A DNA stretch of 64,000 nucleotides. Source: CAWHNT01 sp963830775. Lineage in GTDB: Bacteria > Pseudomonadota > Alphaproteobacteria > Geminicoccales > Geminicoccaceae. The DNA lies in NCBI GenBank assembly GCA_963830775.1, contig CAWHNT010000042.1:17939-81938 (forward strand), in the 5' to 3' direction. Shown one piece after another: positions 26,796 to 35,505 of the stretch. Position numbers and translations under genes: made by a program. The notes under the pieces were generated by a model, which was not told where the DNA came from, did not search any database, and saw nothing but the letters and a program-made list of their open reading frames with translations. How positions within the stretch are numbered: position 1 is the stretch's first letter; every line of letters starts with the position of its first letter.

Positions 26796-26867
26796 TCAGA
26801 TCCCGTGGGTGGACGTGATCGACATCCACGGCACAAGAGCCGAACCACGCACCAGGGCGCTAGACAT
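26796..26867 (-). CDS. 23-residue peptide with near-perfect Shine-Dalgarno
   Basis: The leader reads AAAGGAGGTGATCC seven bases before ATG, complementary to the full 3' end of 16S rRNA. The ORF encodes a 23-residue peptide (MSSALVRGSALVPWMSITST and three more residues) and ends TGA. Upstream is a TTGACA promoter, downstream a strong hairpin. The peptide is Ser/Thr/Val-rich and has no run of one amino acid such as an attenuation leader would show. I do not recognise the peptide. Confidence 0.6.
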   Translation of the reverse strand: MSSALVRGSALVPWMSITSTHGI

Positions 26868-26903
26868 CGGATCACCTCCTTTCCTGCTGTTGCGGATGGG
26901 GTT

Positions 26904-26932
26904 TAGGTGGCGCAGGAGGTGCGGCCTGTCAA
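26904..26932 (-). promoter_or_regulatory. promoter of the 23-codon ORF
   Basis: On the minus strand a consensus TTGACA (26932-26927) is followed at 17-19 bases by the weak -10 candidates CACCTA, ACCTAA and CCTAAA. The small ORF begins about 37 bases further on. The rest of 26635-27052 shows no other gene. Confidence 0.45.
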
Positions 26933-27052
26933 TCGGCCAAGTGCGGCAGCAGGAGCAGAGTGGCCGCTGGAACACGCCAACCGCAACCTGTCTTTCCGGT
27001 CGCGGCCAGGCGGACTGCGTGAAGGTCCATCTGGTCAGCTGATCGTCGGCTC

Positions 27053-27814
27053 TCAGATCCCGAGACCGCCGGCTACATTGACGGTCTCACCGTTGATGTA
27101 GCCCGCATGAGGTCCGGCGAGGAAGCAGACGGTTTCCGCCACCTCTTCGAGGGTCGCGATGCGACGGATCGGGTGCATGTCCAGGATGGCCTCGCGGTCC
27201 GGAAGCTCACCGGCGACGTCCGAGGCCATGTCCGTGGGCATGATGCCCGGCTGCACGACGTTCACGGTGATATTGCGGGGGCCGAGGTCGCGCGCGATGC
27301 CCTTCGCGTATCCGGCGAGCGCCCACTTCGTTCCGGCATAGTCGGCTACACCCGGGAAGGGCACGTAGGAGCCGAGGAGGGAGCCGATGAAGACGATCCG
27401 GCCACCGTCGCTCAGTCTGGGTGCTGCCGCGCGCGTGTTGGCGATCGTGCCCATGACATTGACTTGCCACTGGCGATTATATTTGTCGCCGTCGAGCTCG
27501 GGATCGTCGACGAGCTGACCTTGGATCGCGATGCCGGCATTGTTCACGAGGATGTCGAGCTTGCCGAATTCGGCGATCACCGAATCGATCAGTGGCCTCG
27601 CGGACGACAGGTCGGCCTGATCGCTCTTGATCGCGATCGCGCGCGCCCCCTTCGCCTTCAGCTTCGCCACGACGGCTTCCGCCTTGTCGGCCGAGGCGGC
27701 GTAGCTGATGGCAACGTCCGCGCCGTGCGCGGCGAACGCTTCTGCCGTCGCGGCACCGAGGCCGCGCGAGCCGCCCGTGATCAGGACGACCTTGCCCTTG
27801 AGCATGTCCGACAT
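27053..27814 (-). CDS. SDR family oxidoreductase (3-oxoacyl-ACP reductase-like)
   Basis: A 253-residue classical SDR: TGGSRGLG cofactor loop, NNAG, Ser in VFIGSLLGSYV, YAGTK active site, PGIMPTDM loop and C-terminal ETVNVAGG. It is divergent from a TetR gene, and two TetR-like operators lie in the 162 bases between them. Its own promoter TTGACA-N18-TACCGT (27931-27902) is followed immediately by one operator. This arrangement suggests that the TetR protein represses it until a substrate or toxic compound appears. Confidence 0.9.
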   Translation of the reverse strand: MSDMLKGKVVLITGGSRGLGAATAEAFAAHGADVAISYAASADKAEAVVAKLKAKGARAIAIKSDQADLSSARPLIDSVIAEFGKLDILVNNAGIAIQGQLVDDPELDGDKYNRQWQVNVMGTIANTRAAAPRLSDGGRIVFIGSLLGSYVPFPGVADYAGTKWALAGYAKGIARDLGPRNITVNVVQPGIMPTDMASDVAGELPDREAILDMHPIRRIATLEEVAETVCFLAGPHAGYINGETVNVAGGLGI

Positions 27815-27873
27815 GAGAACCCTTTCGGTACGCGATCAGGGCAGCGCCTGATCCCGGCGGGCGACATCGCCCA

Positions 27874-27899
27874 GTTATCGTAACGGTCATTACGATAAC
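27874..27899. promoter_or_regulatory. TetR-type operator 1, 10-bp inverted repeat
   Basis: GTTATCGTAA, spacer CGGTCA, TTACGATAAC: perfect 10-bp arms. It lies just downstream of the SDR -10 box, where bound repressor would block transcription. The core TAACGGTCATTA resembles operator 2. Confidence 0.75.
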
Positions 27900-27901
27900 G
27901 A

Positions 27902-27931
27902 ACGGTACGAAATCTGGACATGGGCTGTCAA
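27902..27931 (-). promoter_or_regulatory. promoter of the leftward SDR
   Basis: TTGACA (27931-27926), 18 bases, TACCGT (27907-27902), directly upstream of operator 1. Confidence 0.6.
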
Positions 27932-27940
27932 GCGGTTTAG

Positions 27941-27952
27941 TAATGGTCGTTA
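27941..27952. promoter_or_regulatory. TetR-type operator 2
   Basis: TAATGGTCGTTA, close to the operator 1 core (shared pattern TAAYGGTCRTTA). It lies 25 bases before the tetR ATG, in a position to autoregulate it. Confidence 0.55.
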
Positions 27953-27976
27953 TGAAAAAGGCTGGATCGACCTGAC

Positions 27977-28594
27977 ATGGGGCGCCATCGCGAATTCTGC
28001 ACCGAGAAGGCCCTCGACGCGGCGCTGTGCGTCTTCTGGCGGAAGGGCTACGAGGGTACCTCCTACGCCGACCTGACCGAGGCTACCGGCGTCGAGAGGC
28101 CCGCCCTCTATTCCGCGTTCGGCAACAAGGAAGCGCTCTTCCGCCAGGCCCTGGCCCGCTATGACGAGCGCTACCTGGGCTACATCCCGGAGGCGCTTCA
28201 GCTACCCACGGCGCGCCAGGTCGCCGCGCACTTCCTGCGTGGTGCGGTCGAGATCACCACGCGCTATCCCGACCGCACCGGCTGCTTTGGCGTCAACGGC
28301 GTCCTGGCGGGCTCGGACGATGCCGAACCCATCCGCCAGGCCCTGATCGAGTATCGGGCCGCCGGCGAAGCTGCGCTTCGCGAGCGGTTCGAGAGGGCAA
28401 AGGCAGAAGGTGATCTTCCGGAAACTGCCGACTGCGCGACCCTGGCCGCGTACGTCATGGCGGTGGCGCACGGCCTGGCGGTGCAGGCGAAAGCGGGTTT
28501 CCGTCGTGAAGTTCTCCAGGCGGCGGCCGAGCAGGCCTTGGCTGGCTGGCCAGCGGATGCCCGCTCACGTCAGGCAGCCGCTCATGGTTCTTGA
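27977..28594 (+). CDS. TetR family transcriptional regulator
   Basis: A 205-residue TetR protein. The helix-turn-helix reads YEGTSYADLTEATGVERPALYSAFGNKEALFRQAL (residues about 25-58). The segment RTGCFGVNGVLAG is typical of the TetR group whose ligand domain keeps a conserved Cys. It is divergent from the SDR gene and flanked by two copies of one operator-like repeat, so it probably controls the SDR and itself. Confidence 0.9.
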   Translation: MGRHREFCTEKALDAALCVFWRKGYEGTSYADLTEATGVERPALYSAFGNKEALFRQALARYDERYLGYIPEALQLPTARQVAAHFLRGAVEITTRYPDRTGCFGVNGVLAGSDDAEPIRQALIEYRAAGEAALRERFERAKAEGDLPETADCATLAAYVMAVAHGLAVQAKAGFRREVLQAAAEQALAGWPADARSRQAAAHGS

Positions 28595-28717
28595 GCTAGG
28601 AGAAGCTGGCCGGGCGGCAGGATCGTCCGCTCAGGGTCGCATGCACTACGGCGTCCAGTGGATCGCGCCCAACGCTTGGTTCCCGCGGTTGTGGTGCCGG
28701 CCAGCAAGGGAAATGGC

Positions 28718-29957
28718 TCAGGCAACTTCCCTCAGGCCTACGGCGGGCTCAAGGGCCTGCCGCATGGTCGCGCAGTACCAGTCGACGAACTCCGCTACGC
28801 CGGCCTCATCATCGGGCGCGTAGGGGCCAGGTTGGTAGGCGGGCGAGCCGATGCCGCGCTGGTTCTCCTCCACAATGCGGCGGTCCTGGTCGTTGGTCGC
28901 CCGCCACACCCGGGTGAGGTCCTCGATGCTGTAGTCGACGCCTTCGACGGCGTCCTTGTGGACCAGCCAGCGGGTCGTCAGCTCGGTCTCCCGCGGTCCC
29001 AGCGGCAGCACGCGGAAGGTCACCGCATGGTCGGCAAGGATGTGAACTCCAGACCGAGGGATAGTGGTACAGCATGAGGGTGCCGATCTGGCCCTCGCCG
29101 ATCTCGGCCAGCGACCGGCCGACCGCGGCGGCGCCGGTCATGGTGTAGCTCACTGCGTCGCCGACCAGCGGCATGCGCACGACGCGGTGCCCGCCGTCGG
29201 CCGAAATCTCGAACCGGAAGGGCAGGCCCGCCCGCTCGCAGCGGTCCCAGAGCGCCGCGATCGCGGGGTGTTGCGCCGCGCGCCCGGCGCCGACGATGGC
29301 GGCCGCCTCGGGGAACGTCCGGCACAGCTCGGGATGGTTGGCGGTGCAGTGATAGCACTCGCGGTTGTTCTCCCAGACCAGCTTCCAGTTGCCCCTCTCG
29401 ACGATCGTCTCCTCGTGCGCGACCTTGGCCTCGCCCAGCCGGTGCGGGGCGAGGTAGGGCTCGACCAGGGTATGGAAGGGCTCGAAGTCGGGCGCCTCGT
29501 CGGCGACGCAGACGAAGATGAACCCGCCGACGCTGCGGGCATGAACGCGTCCGAGGCGGTAAGGGCTCGGATCGAACCCCTCGCCCATGTGGCGGCCCCG
29601 GATGAGCCGACCGTCGAGGCCGTAGCTCCATTGGTGATAAGGGCAAACGAGCCGCGCGGCCCTGCCCTTGGCCGCCGTGCAGACCCGGGAGCCGCGGTGC
29701 CGACAGGTGTTGTGGAAGGCAAGGACCTCGCCGTCGTCGGAGCGCAGCACAATGATCGGATAGTCGCCGATCTGCATGGTGAAATAATGGCCGCGCGCCG
29801 GGATCTCGCAGTCATGGCCCGCGAACAGCCAGCTGCGATGAAAGATCGTCTCGCGATCCAGGCGGAGGAAGTCGGGATCGGTATAGAACGGCTGCGGCAG
29901 GCTGAAGCCAGCCCGGCGCCGGTCCAGCTGGTCGATCATCCGCGCACGAGTGTCCAT
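28718..29957 (-). CDS. Rieske non-haem iron oxygenase alpha subunit (GbcA-like), frameshifted
   Basis: An aromatic-ring-hydroxylating-type oxygenase, about 412 residues. The Rieske cluster ligands are in CRHRGSRVC and CPYHQWSYG. The mononuclear iron site is in WENNRECYHCTANHPELC, the variant seen in glycine betaine and stachydrine demethylating enzymes (GbcA, StcD) rather than in ring dioxygenases. One extra A near 29043 breaks the frame after YPSVW; the tail continues as HILADHAVTFRVLPLGP and ends in VGLREVA. ATG 29957 is chosen as the usual family start. The reductase partner (GbcB-like) is not nearby. Substrate is inferred only from family resemblance. Confidence 0.85.
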
Positions 29958-30189
29958 GCCGCTGCTTATCCACTTCGCCTCGGGGCGCATCGCGGCCGCG
30001 CCGGCACCTCAAACGCTTGCCCACAAAGCATAGCGGATCGCTGACGTGCGCTCCACGGGCGTCCGCTTCATGCGCGGTTGCGACATCGAGGCTCGATGAT
30101 CCGAGGGAGTGGCCTCCGCGGCAGCACGGCTCGCGTTCAGACCATCACCAAGCGACGTCGGTCCGGGCGGCGGGCGGGGACCTCGGTCC

Positions 30190-30864
30190 TCACTCCCGCC
30201 GCACGCCCAGCTCATCCAGGTGCAGCATGAGCATGGCCGGGTCGTCGTAGACGCGGTAGGCGCCGGCACGCTCCAGCTCCTCGGTGCCGTAGCCGCCGGA
30301 GAGGAGGCCGATGCCCAGCACACCGGCGCGGCGGGCGGCCAGCATGTCCCAGACGCTGTCGCCGACCACGAAGACGTCCTCGGCGACCACGTCCAGGCGG
30401 TCGATGGCGGCCAGGAAGAGGTCGGGGTCGGGCTTGGCGTGGGCGACCTGGTCGCGGGTGACGATGGGGACGGACTTGGGCACGCCCAGGCGCTCGAGGA
30501 CGGGGCCGGCGGTCTCGATCCGGCCGCTGGTGGCGATGGCCCAGGGGCAGCCGACCTCGGTGAGGTGGGCCAGGAGGGCCGTGGTGCCGGGGAGCGGGCG
30601 GACGTCGCCCTCGATGGCCTTGTAGTGGGCGGCGTGGCGCTGCTGCAGCTGCTCCAGGAGGGCGGCGTCGAGGTCGCGCTGCGTCTCGCGCAGGAGGGCG
30701 CGGGCGAAGAGGCCGCCGCTCATGCCGATCCGGCGGTGGATGCGCCAGACCGAGAGCTCGATGCCGGTCTCCTGGAGCGCCCGGTGCCAGGCCAGGACGT
30801 GCTGGTAGACGCTGTCGACCAGCGTGCCGTCGAGATCGAAGACGAGGGCCGTCCGGCGTGGCAT
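30190..30864 (-). CDS. HAD-superfamily phosphatase (phosphoglycolate phosphatase-like)
   Basis: A 224-residue HAD subfamily IA hydrolase. Motif I is FDLDGTLVDS with the nucleophile Asp, motif II is the Ser/Thr of AIATSGRIETA, motif III the Lys of HAKPDPDLFL, and motif IV the acidic VFVVGDSVWDML. The helical cap holds IGMSGGLFARALL. It acts on small phosphorylated metabolites in the cytoplasm; which one is not evident. It ends the leftward pair with tag, whose stop lies 23 bases before its start. Confidence 0.85.
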   Translation of the reverse strand: MPRRTALVFDLDGTLVDSVYQHVLAWHRALQETGIELSVWRIHRRIGMSGGLFARALLRETQRDLDAALLEQLQQRHAAHYKAIEGDVRPLPGTTALLAHLTEVGCPWAIATSGRIETAGPVLERLGVPKSVPIVTRDQVAHAKPDPDLFLAAIDRLDVVAEDVFVVGDSVWDMLAARRAGVLGIGLLSGGYGTEELERAGAYRVYDDPAMLMLHLDELGVRRE

Positions 30865-30887
30865 CGGGGGTACTCCGGGAGGTGGCC

Positions 30888-31520
30888 TCAACGGGGCCGC
30901 ACGAAGCGCTGGCGGTCCGCCTCGGCCTCGGCGCGGACGGCACAGCCTTCGATATGGTCGTTCACGAGGCCCATGGCCTGCATGAAGGCGTAGACCGTGG
31001 TCGGGCCGACGAACGACCAGGAGCGGCGCTTCAGCTCGCGGCTGAGTGCTGTCGATTCCGCGGTCTTGGCGAGGGTCAGGAGCGTGGCGTGGTCGAGGTT
31101 CGCCGGCCGGCTCGCGGCCAGGGGCTCGAAGCGCCAGACGAAGGCCGCGAGCGAGCCTGCCTCCTGGACGAGGTCGCCGGCGCGGCGGGCGTTGTTGAGG
31201 ACGGATTCGATCTTGCCGCGGTGGCGGACGATGCCGGCGTCGGTGAGCAGGCGGGCGACCTCGGCCTCACCCCAGCGGGCAAGCTCCGAGCAGTCGAAGC
31301 CGGCGAAGGCGGCGCGGAAGGCCGGGCGCTTGTTGAGGATGGTCCGCCAGCTCAGGCCGGACTGGAAGCCCTCGAGGCAGAGCTTCTCGAACAGGCGGCG
31401 GTCGTCGAGGACGGGGCGGCCCCATTCCTGGTCGTGGTAGGCCTGCATCACGGGATCGGAGCCGGCCCAGGCGCAGCGGAGGCGGCCGTCCGCGCCGGCG
31501 GTCAGGCCGTTGGCCGCCAT
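30888..31520 (-). CDS. tag: DNA-3-methyladenine glycosylase I
   Basis: A 210-residue Tag enzyme that excises 3-methyladenine from alkylated DNA. Family blocks: RLRCAWAGSDPVMQAYHDQEWG, LFEKLCLEGFQSGLSW, ILNKRPAFRAAFAGFD, and the C-terminal FVGPTTVYAFMQAMGLVNDH. The Cys and His residues of the zinc site are present at both ends (RCAWAG, YHDQEW, NDHIEGC). Length matches the family (about 190-210). Confidence 0.95.
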   Translation of the reverse strand: MAANGLTAGADGRLRCAWAGSDPVMQAYHDQEWGRPVLDDRRLFEKLCLEGFQSGLSWRTILNKRPAFRAAFAGFDCSELARWGEAEVARLLTDAGIVRHRGKIESVLNNARRAGDLVQEAGSLAAFVWRFEPLAASRPANLDHATLLTLAKTAESTALSRELKRRSWSFVGPTTVYAFMQAMGLVNDHIEGCAVRAEAEADRQRFVRPR

Positions 31521-31537
31521 CGGTGCCGCCTCGGTGC

Positions 31538-32146
31538 TCAGAAGTGCAGCCCGCCGCCCAGGCCCCAGCCGCCGCCGCTGCCGACGCCGACACCCAGGGA
31601 GACGCCGGGGAAGCCGTAGTAGGAGTTGCCGGTACGGCCGGGGAAGAGACGGTCCATGCTGGCGGTGATCAGCCGGTCGGCCGCAGCCAGGTCGGCTGCC
31701 TCGGCGGTAGCGGTGGTGTCGGCGACGGGGCGCGGGCCGTCGCAGAAGATGGCGTGCAGCTTCGGCGGACCGGGTGGCAGGGGACCGTGCGGTGCCGTGC
31801 CGGCGCAGACGGCGGCCGGACCGTCGGTGGCCTCCTCGAAGCGGAAGACGAGCCGGCGCTGGGCGGAGCCCATGCCGTAGGGGCTGGGCGTGAAGCTGGC
31901 GTTCAGCCAGGTGCCGGCCTGACTGGCGATCCGGGCCACCTCGGTGACCCCGCCGGTGAACACCGGCGGCACGCTGTCGACCTCGATCGGCACCGGCCCT
32001 GCGGCTGCCGCGGCCACGAGCTGGCCGCGCGCGGCGGAGGGGTCGGCGTCGGCACCGGTGCGCACGCTGGGGCCGCCGCAGGCGGCGAGGGTCACGGCCA
32101 GGATGCCGAGCGCCAGGGCACGTGTAGGAACGAGCTCATGCTGCAT
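31538..32146 (-). CDS. putative lipoprotein of unknown function
   Basis: A 202-residue protein with a lipoprotein signal: LALGILAVTLAAC, lipobox LAAC. The mature part has a predicted beta-rich core (TWLNASFTPSPYGMGSAQRR, then LVFRFEEATDG), two further Cys (VCAGTAP, IFCDGPRP) that could pair, and a Gly-rich tail (GVSLGVGVGSGGGWGLGGG) that looks membrane- or protein-contacting. It ends 17 bases before tag. No known family is recognised. Confidence 0.75.
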   Translation of the reverse strand: MQHELVPTRALALGILAVTLAACGGPSVRTGADADPSAARGQLVAAAAAGPVPIEVDSVPPVFTGGVTEVARIASQAGTWLNASFTPSPYGMGSAQRRLVFRFEEATDGPAAVCAGTAPHGPLPPGPPKLHAIFCDGPRPVADTTATAEAADLAAADRLITASMDRLFPGRTGNSYYGFPGVSLGVGVGSGGGWGLGGGLHF

Positions 32147-32190
32147 CGCGACCGGAACCTCCCCGACAAGAGCGCCCAGCCGCGCCTTCA

Positions 32191-33106
32191 CTAGCGGGTC
32201 GGGACCGGGATCTCGCCGCGATAGTCGTAGAAGCCGCGCTTGACCTTGCGCCCGAGCCAGCCGGCCTCGACGTACTTCACGAGCAACGGACAGGGCCGGT
32301 ACTTGCTGTCGGCGAGCCCCTCGTAGAGCACATGCATGATCGAGAGGCAGGTGTCGAGGCCGATGAAATCGGCGAGCTCCAGGGGCCCCATCGGGTGGTT
32401 GGCGCCGAGCTTCATCGCGGTGTCGATGCTCTCGACCGTGCCCACGCCCTCGTAGAGCGTGTAGACCGCCTCGTTGATCATCGGCAGGAGGATGCGGTTG
32501 ACGATGAAGGCCGGGAAGTCCTCGGCCGTGACCGAGGTCTTGCCCAGCTTCTCGGCCAGGGCCTTGATCGCCCGGTAGGTGTCCTCCTCGGTGGCGATCC
32601 CCCGGATCAGCTCGACCAGCTTCATGGCCGGGACCGGGTTCATGAAGTGCATGCCGATGAAGCGCTCGGGCCGGTCGGTCGAGGCTGCAAGGCGGGTGAT
32701 CGAGATCGAGGAGGTGTTGGTGGCGATGATGGCGTCGGGGCGGAGATGCGGCAGCAGGCTCTGCAGGATCTGCTTCTTCAGAATCCTCCTTCTCGACCGC
32801 GGCCTCGATCACGAGCTCGCAGTCGCGGCAGAGCTCGGGCGAGAGGCCGGTCTCGATCCGCTCCAGGGCCGCGCGCTTGGCTTCCTGGCTGACGCGGCCC
32901 TTGGCGATCGCCTTGTCGAGGAAGCCCTCGATCCGGGCCAGCGCCATCTCCAGCTGCGGTGCGGCCACGTCGACGAGCCGGACCTCGTAGCCAGCACTGG
33001 CCGCCACCTCGGCGATGCCGGAGCCCATCTGGCCGGCACCCAGCACGCCGATGGTCCGGATCTCCGGGATCGGCGGGTAGTCCTTGCGGGCGTAGGTGGT
33101 GGCCAT
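32191..33106 (-). CDS. 3-hydroxybutyryl-CoA dehydrogenase, frameshifted
   Basis: An NAD-dependent 3-hydroxyacyl-CoA dehydrogenase of about 304 residues. The cofactor loop is GVLGAGQMGSGIAEVAA, the catalytic region MHFMNPVPAMKLVELIRG, and the C-terminal dimer domain GANHPMGPLELADFIGLD. One extra T near 32785 (GAGGATTCTGAAG) splits it after VEKED; without it the text reads KKQILQSLLPHLR. It is last in the etfB-etfA-hbd operon, 11 bases after etfA, so it serves beta-oxidation or butyrate/PHB metabolism alongside electron transfer flavoprotein. Confidence 0.9.
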
Positions 33107-33117
33107 GCCGATGCGTC

Positions 33118-34059
33118 TCAGCCTTTCGCCTGCTTGAGCTCCTGGGTGAGCTCCGGGATGAGCTTGAAGAGGTCGCCCACCAGGCCGTAGTCGGCGACCT
33201 GGAAGATCGGCGCCTCCTCGTCCTTGTTGATGGCGACGATCACCTTGCTGTCCTTCATCCCCGCCAGATGCTGGATGGCACCCGAGATGCCGACGGCGAT
33301 GTAGAGCTCCGGGGCCACGATCTTGCCGGTCTGGCCCACCTGCCAGTCGTTGGGGGCGTAGCCGGCGTCGACGGCCGCGCGCGAGGCGCCGACGGCGGCA
33401 CCGAGCACGGAGGCCAGGCCCTCCAGCAGGTGGAAGTTCTCGGCCGAGCCCATGGCCCGCCCGCCCGAGACCACGACCCGGGCGGCGGTGAGGTCCGGGC
33501 GCTCGCCGCCGCTGACCTCGCGGCCCAGCACCTTGGCGGCCTCGCTGGCCGGCACGGCCTCGGCACTCACCAGCTCGGCACTGCCACCCTCGGCGGGAGC
33601 GGCCTCGAAGGCGGTGGTGCGGACGGTGATGACGCGCTTGGCGTCGACGCTCTTGACCGTCGCCAGCGCGTTGCCGGCGTAGACGTAGCGCTTGAAGGTG
33701 TCCGGGCCCTCGACGGCGACGATGTCGCTGATCTGGGCCACGTCGAGCCTGGCGGCCACGCGCGGCATCACGTTGCGGCCGAAGGTGGTCGAGGCCGCGA
33801 GCAGGTGGTCGTAGGCCGGGGCCAGGGCCAGGAGCAGCTCGGCGAGCGTCTCGGCCGTGGGCTCGGCCAGGGCCGGCGCATCGGCGTGCAGGACCTTCGT
33901 CACACCCTGGACCTGGGTGGCGGCACTGGCCACGACACCGGCCCCCGAGCCGGCGACGAGCAGGTGGATATCGCCCAGGGGCCGGGCCGCCGTCACCGCG
34001 TGCAGCGTGCCCTTGTCGAGCGCCTTGCCGTCATGCTGGGCGAGGATCAGGGCCGGCAT
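33118..34059 (-). CDS. etfA: electron transfer flavoprotein alpha subunit
   Basis: A 313-residue EtfA. The C-terminal FAD domain carries SGGRAMGSAENFHLLEGLA, GASRAAVDAGYAPNDWQVGQTG, PELYIAVGISGAIQHLAGM and DEEAPIFQVADYGLVGDL, all canonical. It accepts electrons from acyl-CoA dehydrogenases and passes them to ETF-quinone oxidoreductase. Its ATG overlaps the etfB stop (TGATG). Confidence 0.97.
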   Translation of the reverse strand: MPALILAQHDGKALDKGTLHAVTAARPLGDIHLLVAGSGAGVVASAATQVQGVTKVLHADAPALAEPTAETLAELLLALAPAYDHLLAASTTFGRNVMPRVAARLDVAQISDIVAVEGPDTFKRYVYAGNALATVKSVDAKRVITVRTTAFEAAPAEGGSAELVSAEAVPASEAAKVLGREVSGGERPDLTAARVVVSGGRAMGSAENFHLLEGLASVLGAAVGASRAAVDAGYAPNDWQVGQTGKIVAPELYIAVGISGAIQHLAGMKDSKVIVAINKDEEAPIFQVADYGLVGDLFKLIPELTQELKQAKG

Positions 34060-34805
34060 CAGATCACCCCCGCCTCTTGCTTCAGCTTCGCCACCAGCTC
34101 CTGGACCGAGCCGACCTTCACGCCGGCCTGGCGCTTGGCCGGCTCCTCGAAGCGCAGATAGTGCAGCCTGGGGGCCACATCGACGCCGAGCTGGTCGGGC
34201 TTCATGATGTCGACCGGCTTCTTCTTGGCCTTCATGATGTTGGGCAGCGAGGCATAGCGCGGCTCGTTGAGGCGCAGGTCGACGGTGATCACGGCCGGCA
34301 GGGTCACCTCCAGGCGCTCGATGCCCTCGTCGACCTCGCGCGCGGCCACGGCCTTGCCGTCCTTGACCTCGAGCTTGGAGACGAAGGTGGCCTGCGGCCA
34401 GCCCAGGAGGGCTGCCAGCATCTGCCCGGTCTGGTTGCTGTCGTCGTCGATCGCCTGCTTGCCCAGGAGGATCAGGCCCGGCTGCTCCTTGTCGGCGATC
34501 GCCTTGAAGAGCTTGGCCACCGCCAGCGGCTGGAGGTCCTGGCCCTCGACCAGGATGGCCCGGTCGGCACCCATGGCAAGCGCGGTGCGCAGGGTCTCCT
34601 GCGACTTGGGCTCGCCCATGGAGACGGCCACGACCTCGGTGGCGACCCCCCGTTCCTTGAGCCGGATCGCCTCCTCGCAGGCGATCTCGTCGAACGGGTT
34701 CATCGACATCTTCACGTTCGCGATGTCGACCCCGCTGCCATCGGCCTTGACCCGGACCTTGACGTTGTAGTCGACCACGCGCTTCACGCCGACCAGAAGC
34801 TTCAT
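34059..34805 (-). CDS. etfB: electron transfer flavoprotein beta subunit
   Basis: A 248-residue EtfB starting MKLLVGVKRVVDYNVKVRV. MSMNPFDEIACEEAIRLKE and the adenine-nucleotide region LLGKQAIDDDSNQTGQMLA are diagnostic. ATG 34805 matches the usual family N-terminus; a GTG 15 bases earlier is the alternative. Overlap with etfA and a strong promoter upstream show an etfB-etfA-hbd operon. Confidence 0.97.
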   Translation of the reverse strand: MKLLVGVKRVVDYNVKVRVKADGSGVDIANVKMSMNPFDEIACEEAIRLKERGVATEVVAVSMGEPKSQETLRTALAMGADRAILVEGQDLQPLAVAKLFKAIADKEQPGLILLGKQAIDDDSNQTGQMLAALLGWPQATFVSKLEVKDGKAVAAREVDEGIERLEVTLPAVITVDLRLNEPRYASLPNIMKAKKKPVDIMKPDQLGVDVAPRLHYLRFEEPAKRQAGVKVGSVQELVAKLKQEAGVI

Positions 34806-34890
34806 CGGTGCCACCGTCACGATCTTATGGGACGCGGGGCTGCTCTCCCCGTCGCCGTTCGGCCCGCCATTGTGCGACGCACAAATATGG

Positions 34891-34919
34891 CGATTAGGCC
34901 CGTGTCACCCGCTTGTCAA
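34891..34919 (-). promoter_or_regulatory. etfBA-hbd promoter with adjacent inverted repeat
   Basis: TTGACA (34919-34914), 17 bases, TAATCG (34896-34891). Just downstream, around the expected transcript start, TTGTGC-GAC-GCACAA (34870-34884) forms a small palindrome that could be an operator. Confidence 0.65.
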
Positions 34920-34934
34920 CGAGAGGAGGCCGGG

Positions 34935-35495
34935 TCAGCGGGTGGCACCCGGCTCCCACAAAACGTCCCCTCCCTGCCCGTTGAGCGCGCGCGAGAGGAC
35001 GAAGAGATGGTCCGACAGCCGGTTGAGATAGCGCAAGGCGGTCGGGCTCACCGGCTCCGTTTCCATGAGCTCGGTGAGCAGGCGCTCGGCCCTGCGGACC
35101 ACGGTCCGGGCCAGATGGAGGTGGGCGCTGGCCGGCGAGCCGCCCGGCAGCACGAACGAGGTCAGCGGGGCCAGCTCCTCGTTCATGGCGTCGATCTCGC
35201 GCTCCAGGCGCTCGACCTGACCGTCGGTGACGCGCAGGCGCTTGGGGTCCTCTCCGTCGTCGCCCGGTCGGCACAGCTCAGCACCCAGATCGAACAGCTC
35301 GTTCTGGATCCGGGCCAGCATCGCGTCGTTCTGGCCCTCGGTGTGCAGGCGGACGATGCCGATGACGGCATTGGCCTCGTCGACCGTGCCGTAGGCCGCC
35401 ACCCGCAGCGCGTGCTTGACCACCCGCGAGCCATCGCCCAGCGAGGTGCGCCCGGCGTCGCCGCCCTTGGTGTAGATGCGGGTGAGCGTGACCAA
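34935..35495 (-). CDS. cob(I)alamin adenosyltransferase, PduO type
   Basis: A 186-residue PduO-family ATP:corrinoid adenosyltransferase that makes adenosylcobalamin. The ATP-binding N-terminus is IYTKGGDAGRTSLGDGSRV, followed by YGTVDEANAVIG, and the C-terminal LNRLSDHLFVLSRALN with the FVLPGG block before it. Ado-B12 serves methylmalonyl-CoA mutase and related enzymes. It ends 130 bases upstream of etfB and is preceded by a small twin-TM gene on the same strand. Confidence 0.94.
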   Translation of the reverse strand: MVTLTRIYTKGGDAGRTSLGDGSRVVKHALRVAAYGTVDEANAVIGIVRLHTEGQNDAMLARIQNELFDLGAELCRPGDDGEDPKRLRVTDGQVERLEREIDAMNEELAPLTSFVLPGGSPASAHLHLARTVVRRAERLLTELMETEPVSPTALRYLNRLSDHLFVLSRALNGQGGDVLWEPGATR

Positions 35496-35505
35496 TGGGG
35501 CGGCC

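Noticed and set aside
26869..26884. Plus-strand GATCACCTCCTTTC identical to the end of 16S rRNA.
   Set aside because: No other 16S sequence flanks it; it is the complement of a strong Shine-Dalgarno for the minus-strand small ORF.
30109..30993. 294-codon plus-strand frame rich in Gly, Val and Ala.
   Set aside because: Lies opposite the HAD phosphatase, which has all its motifs; GC-rich shadow.
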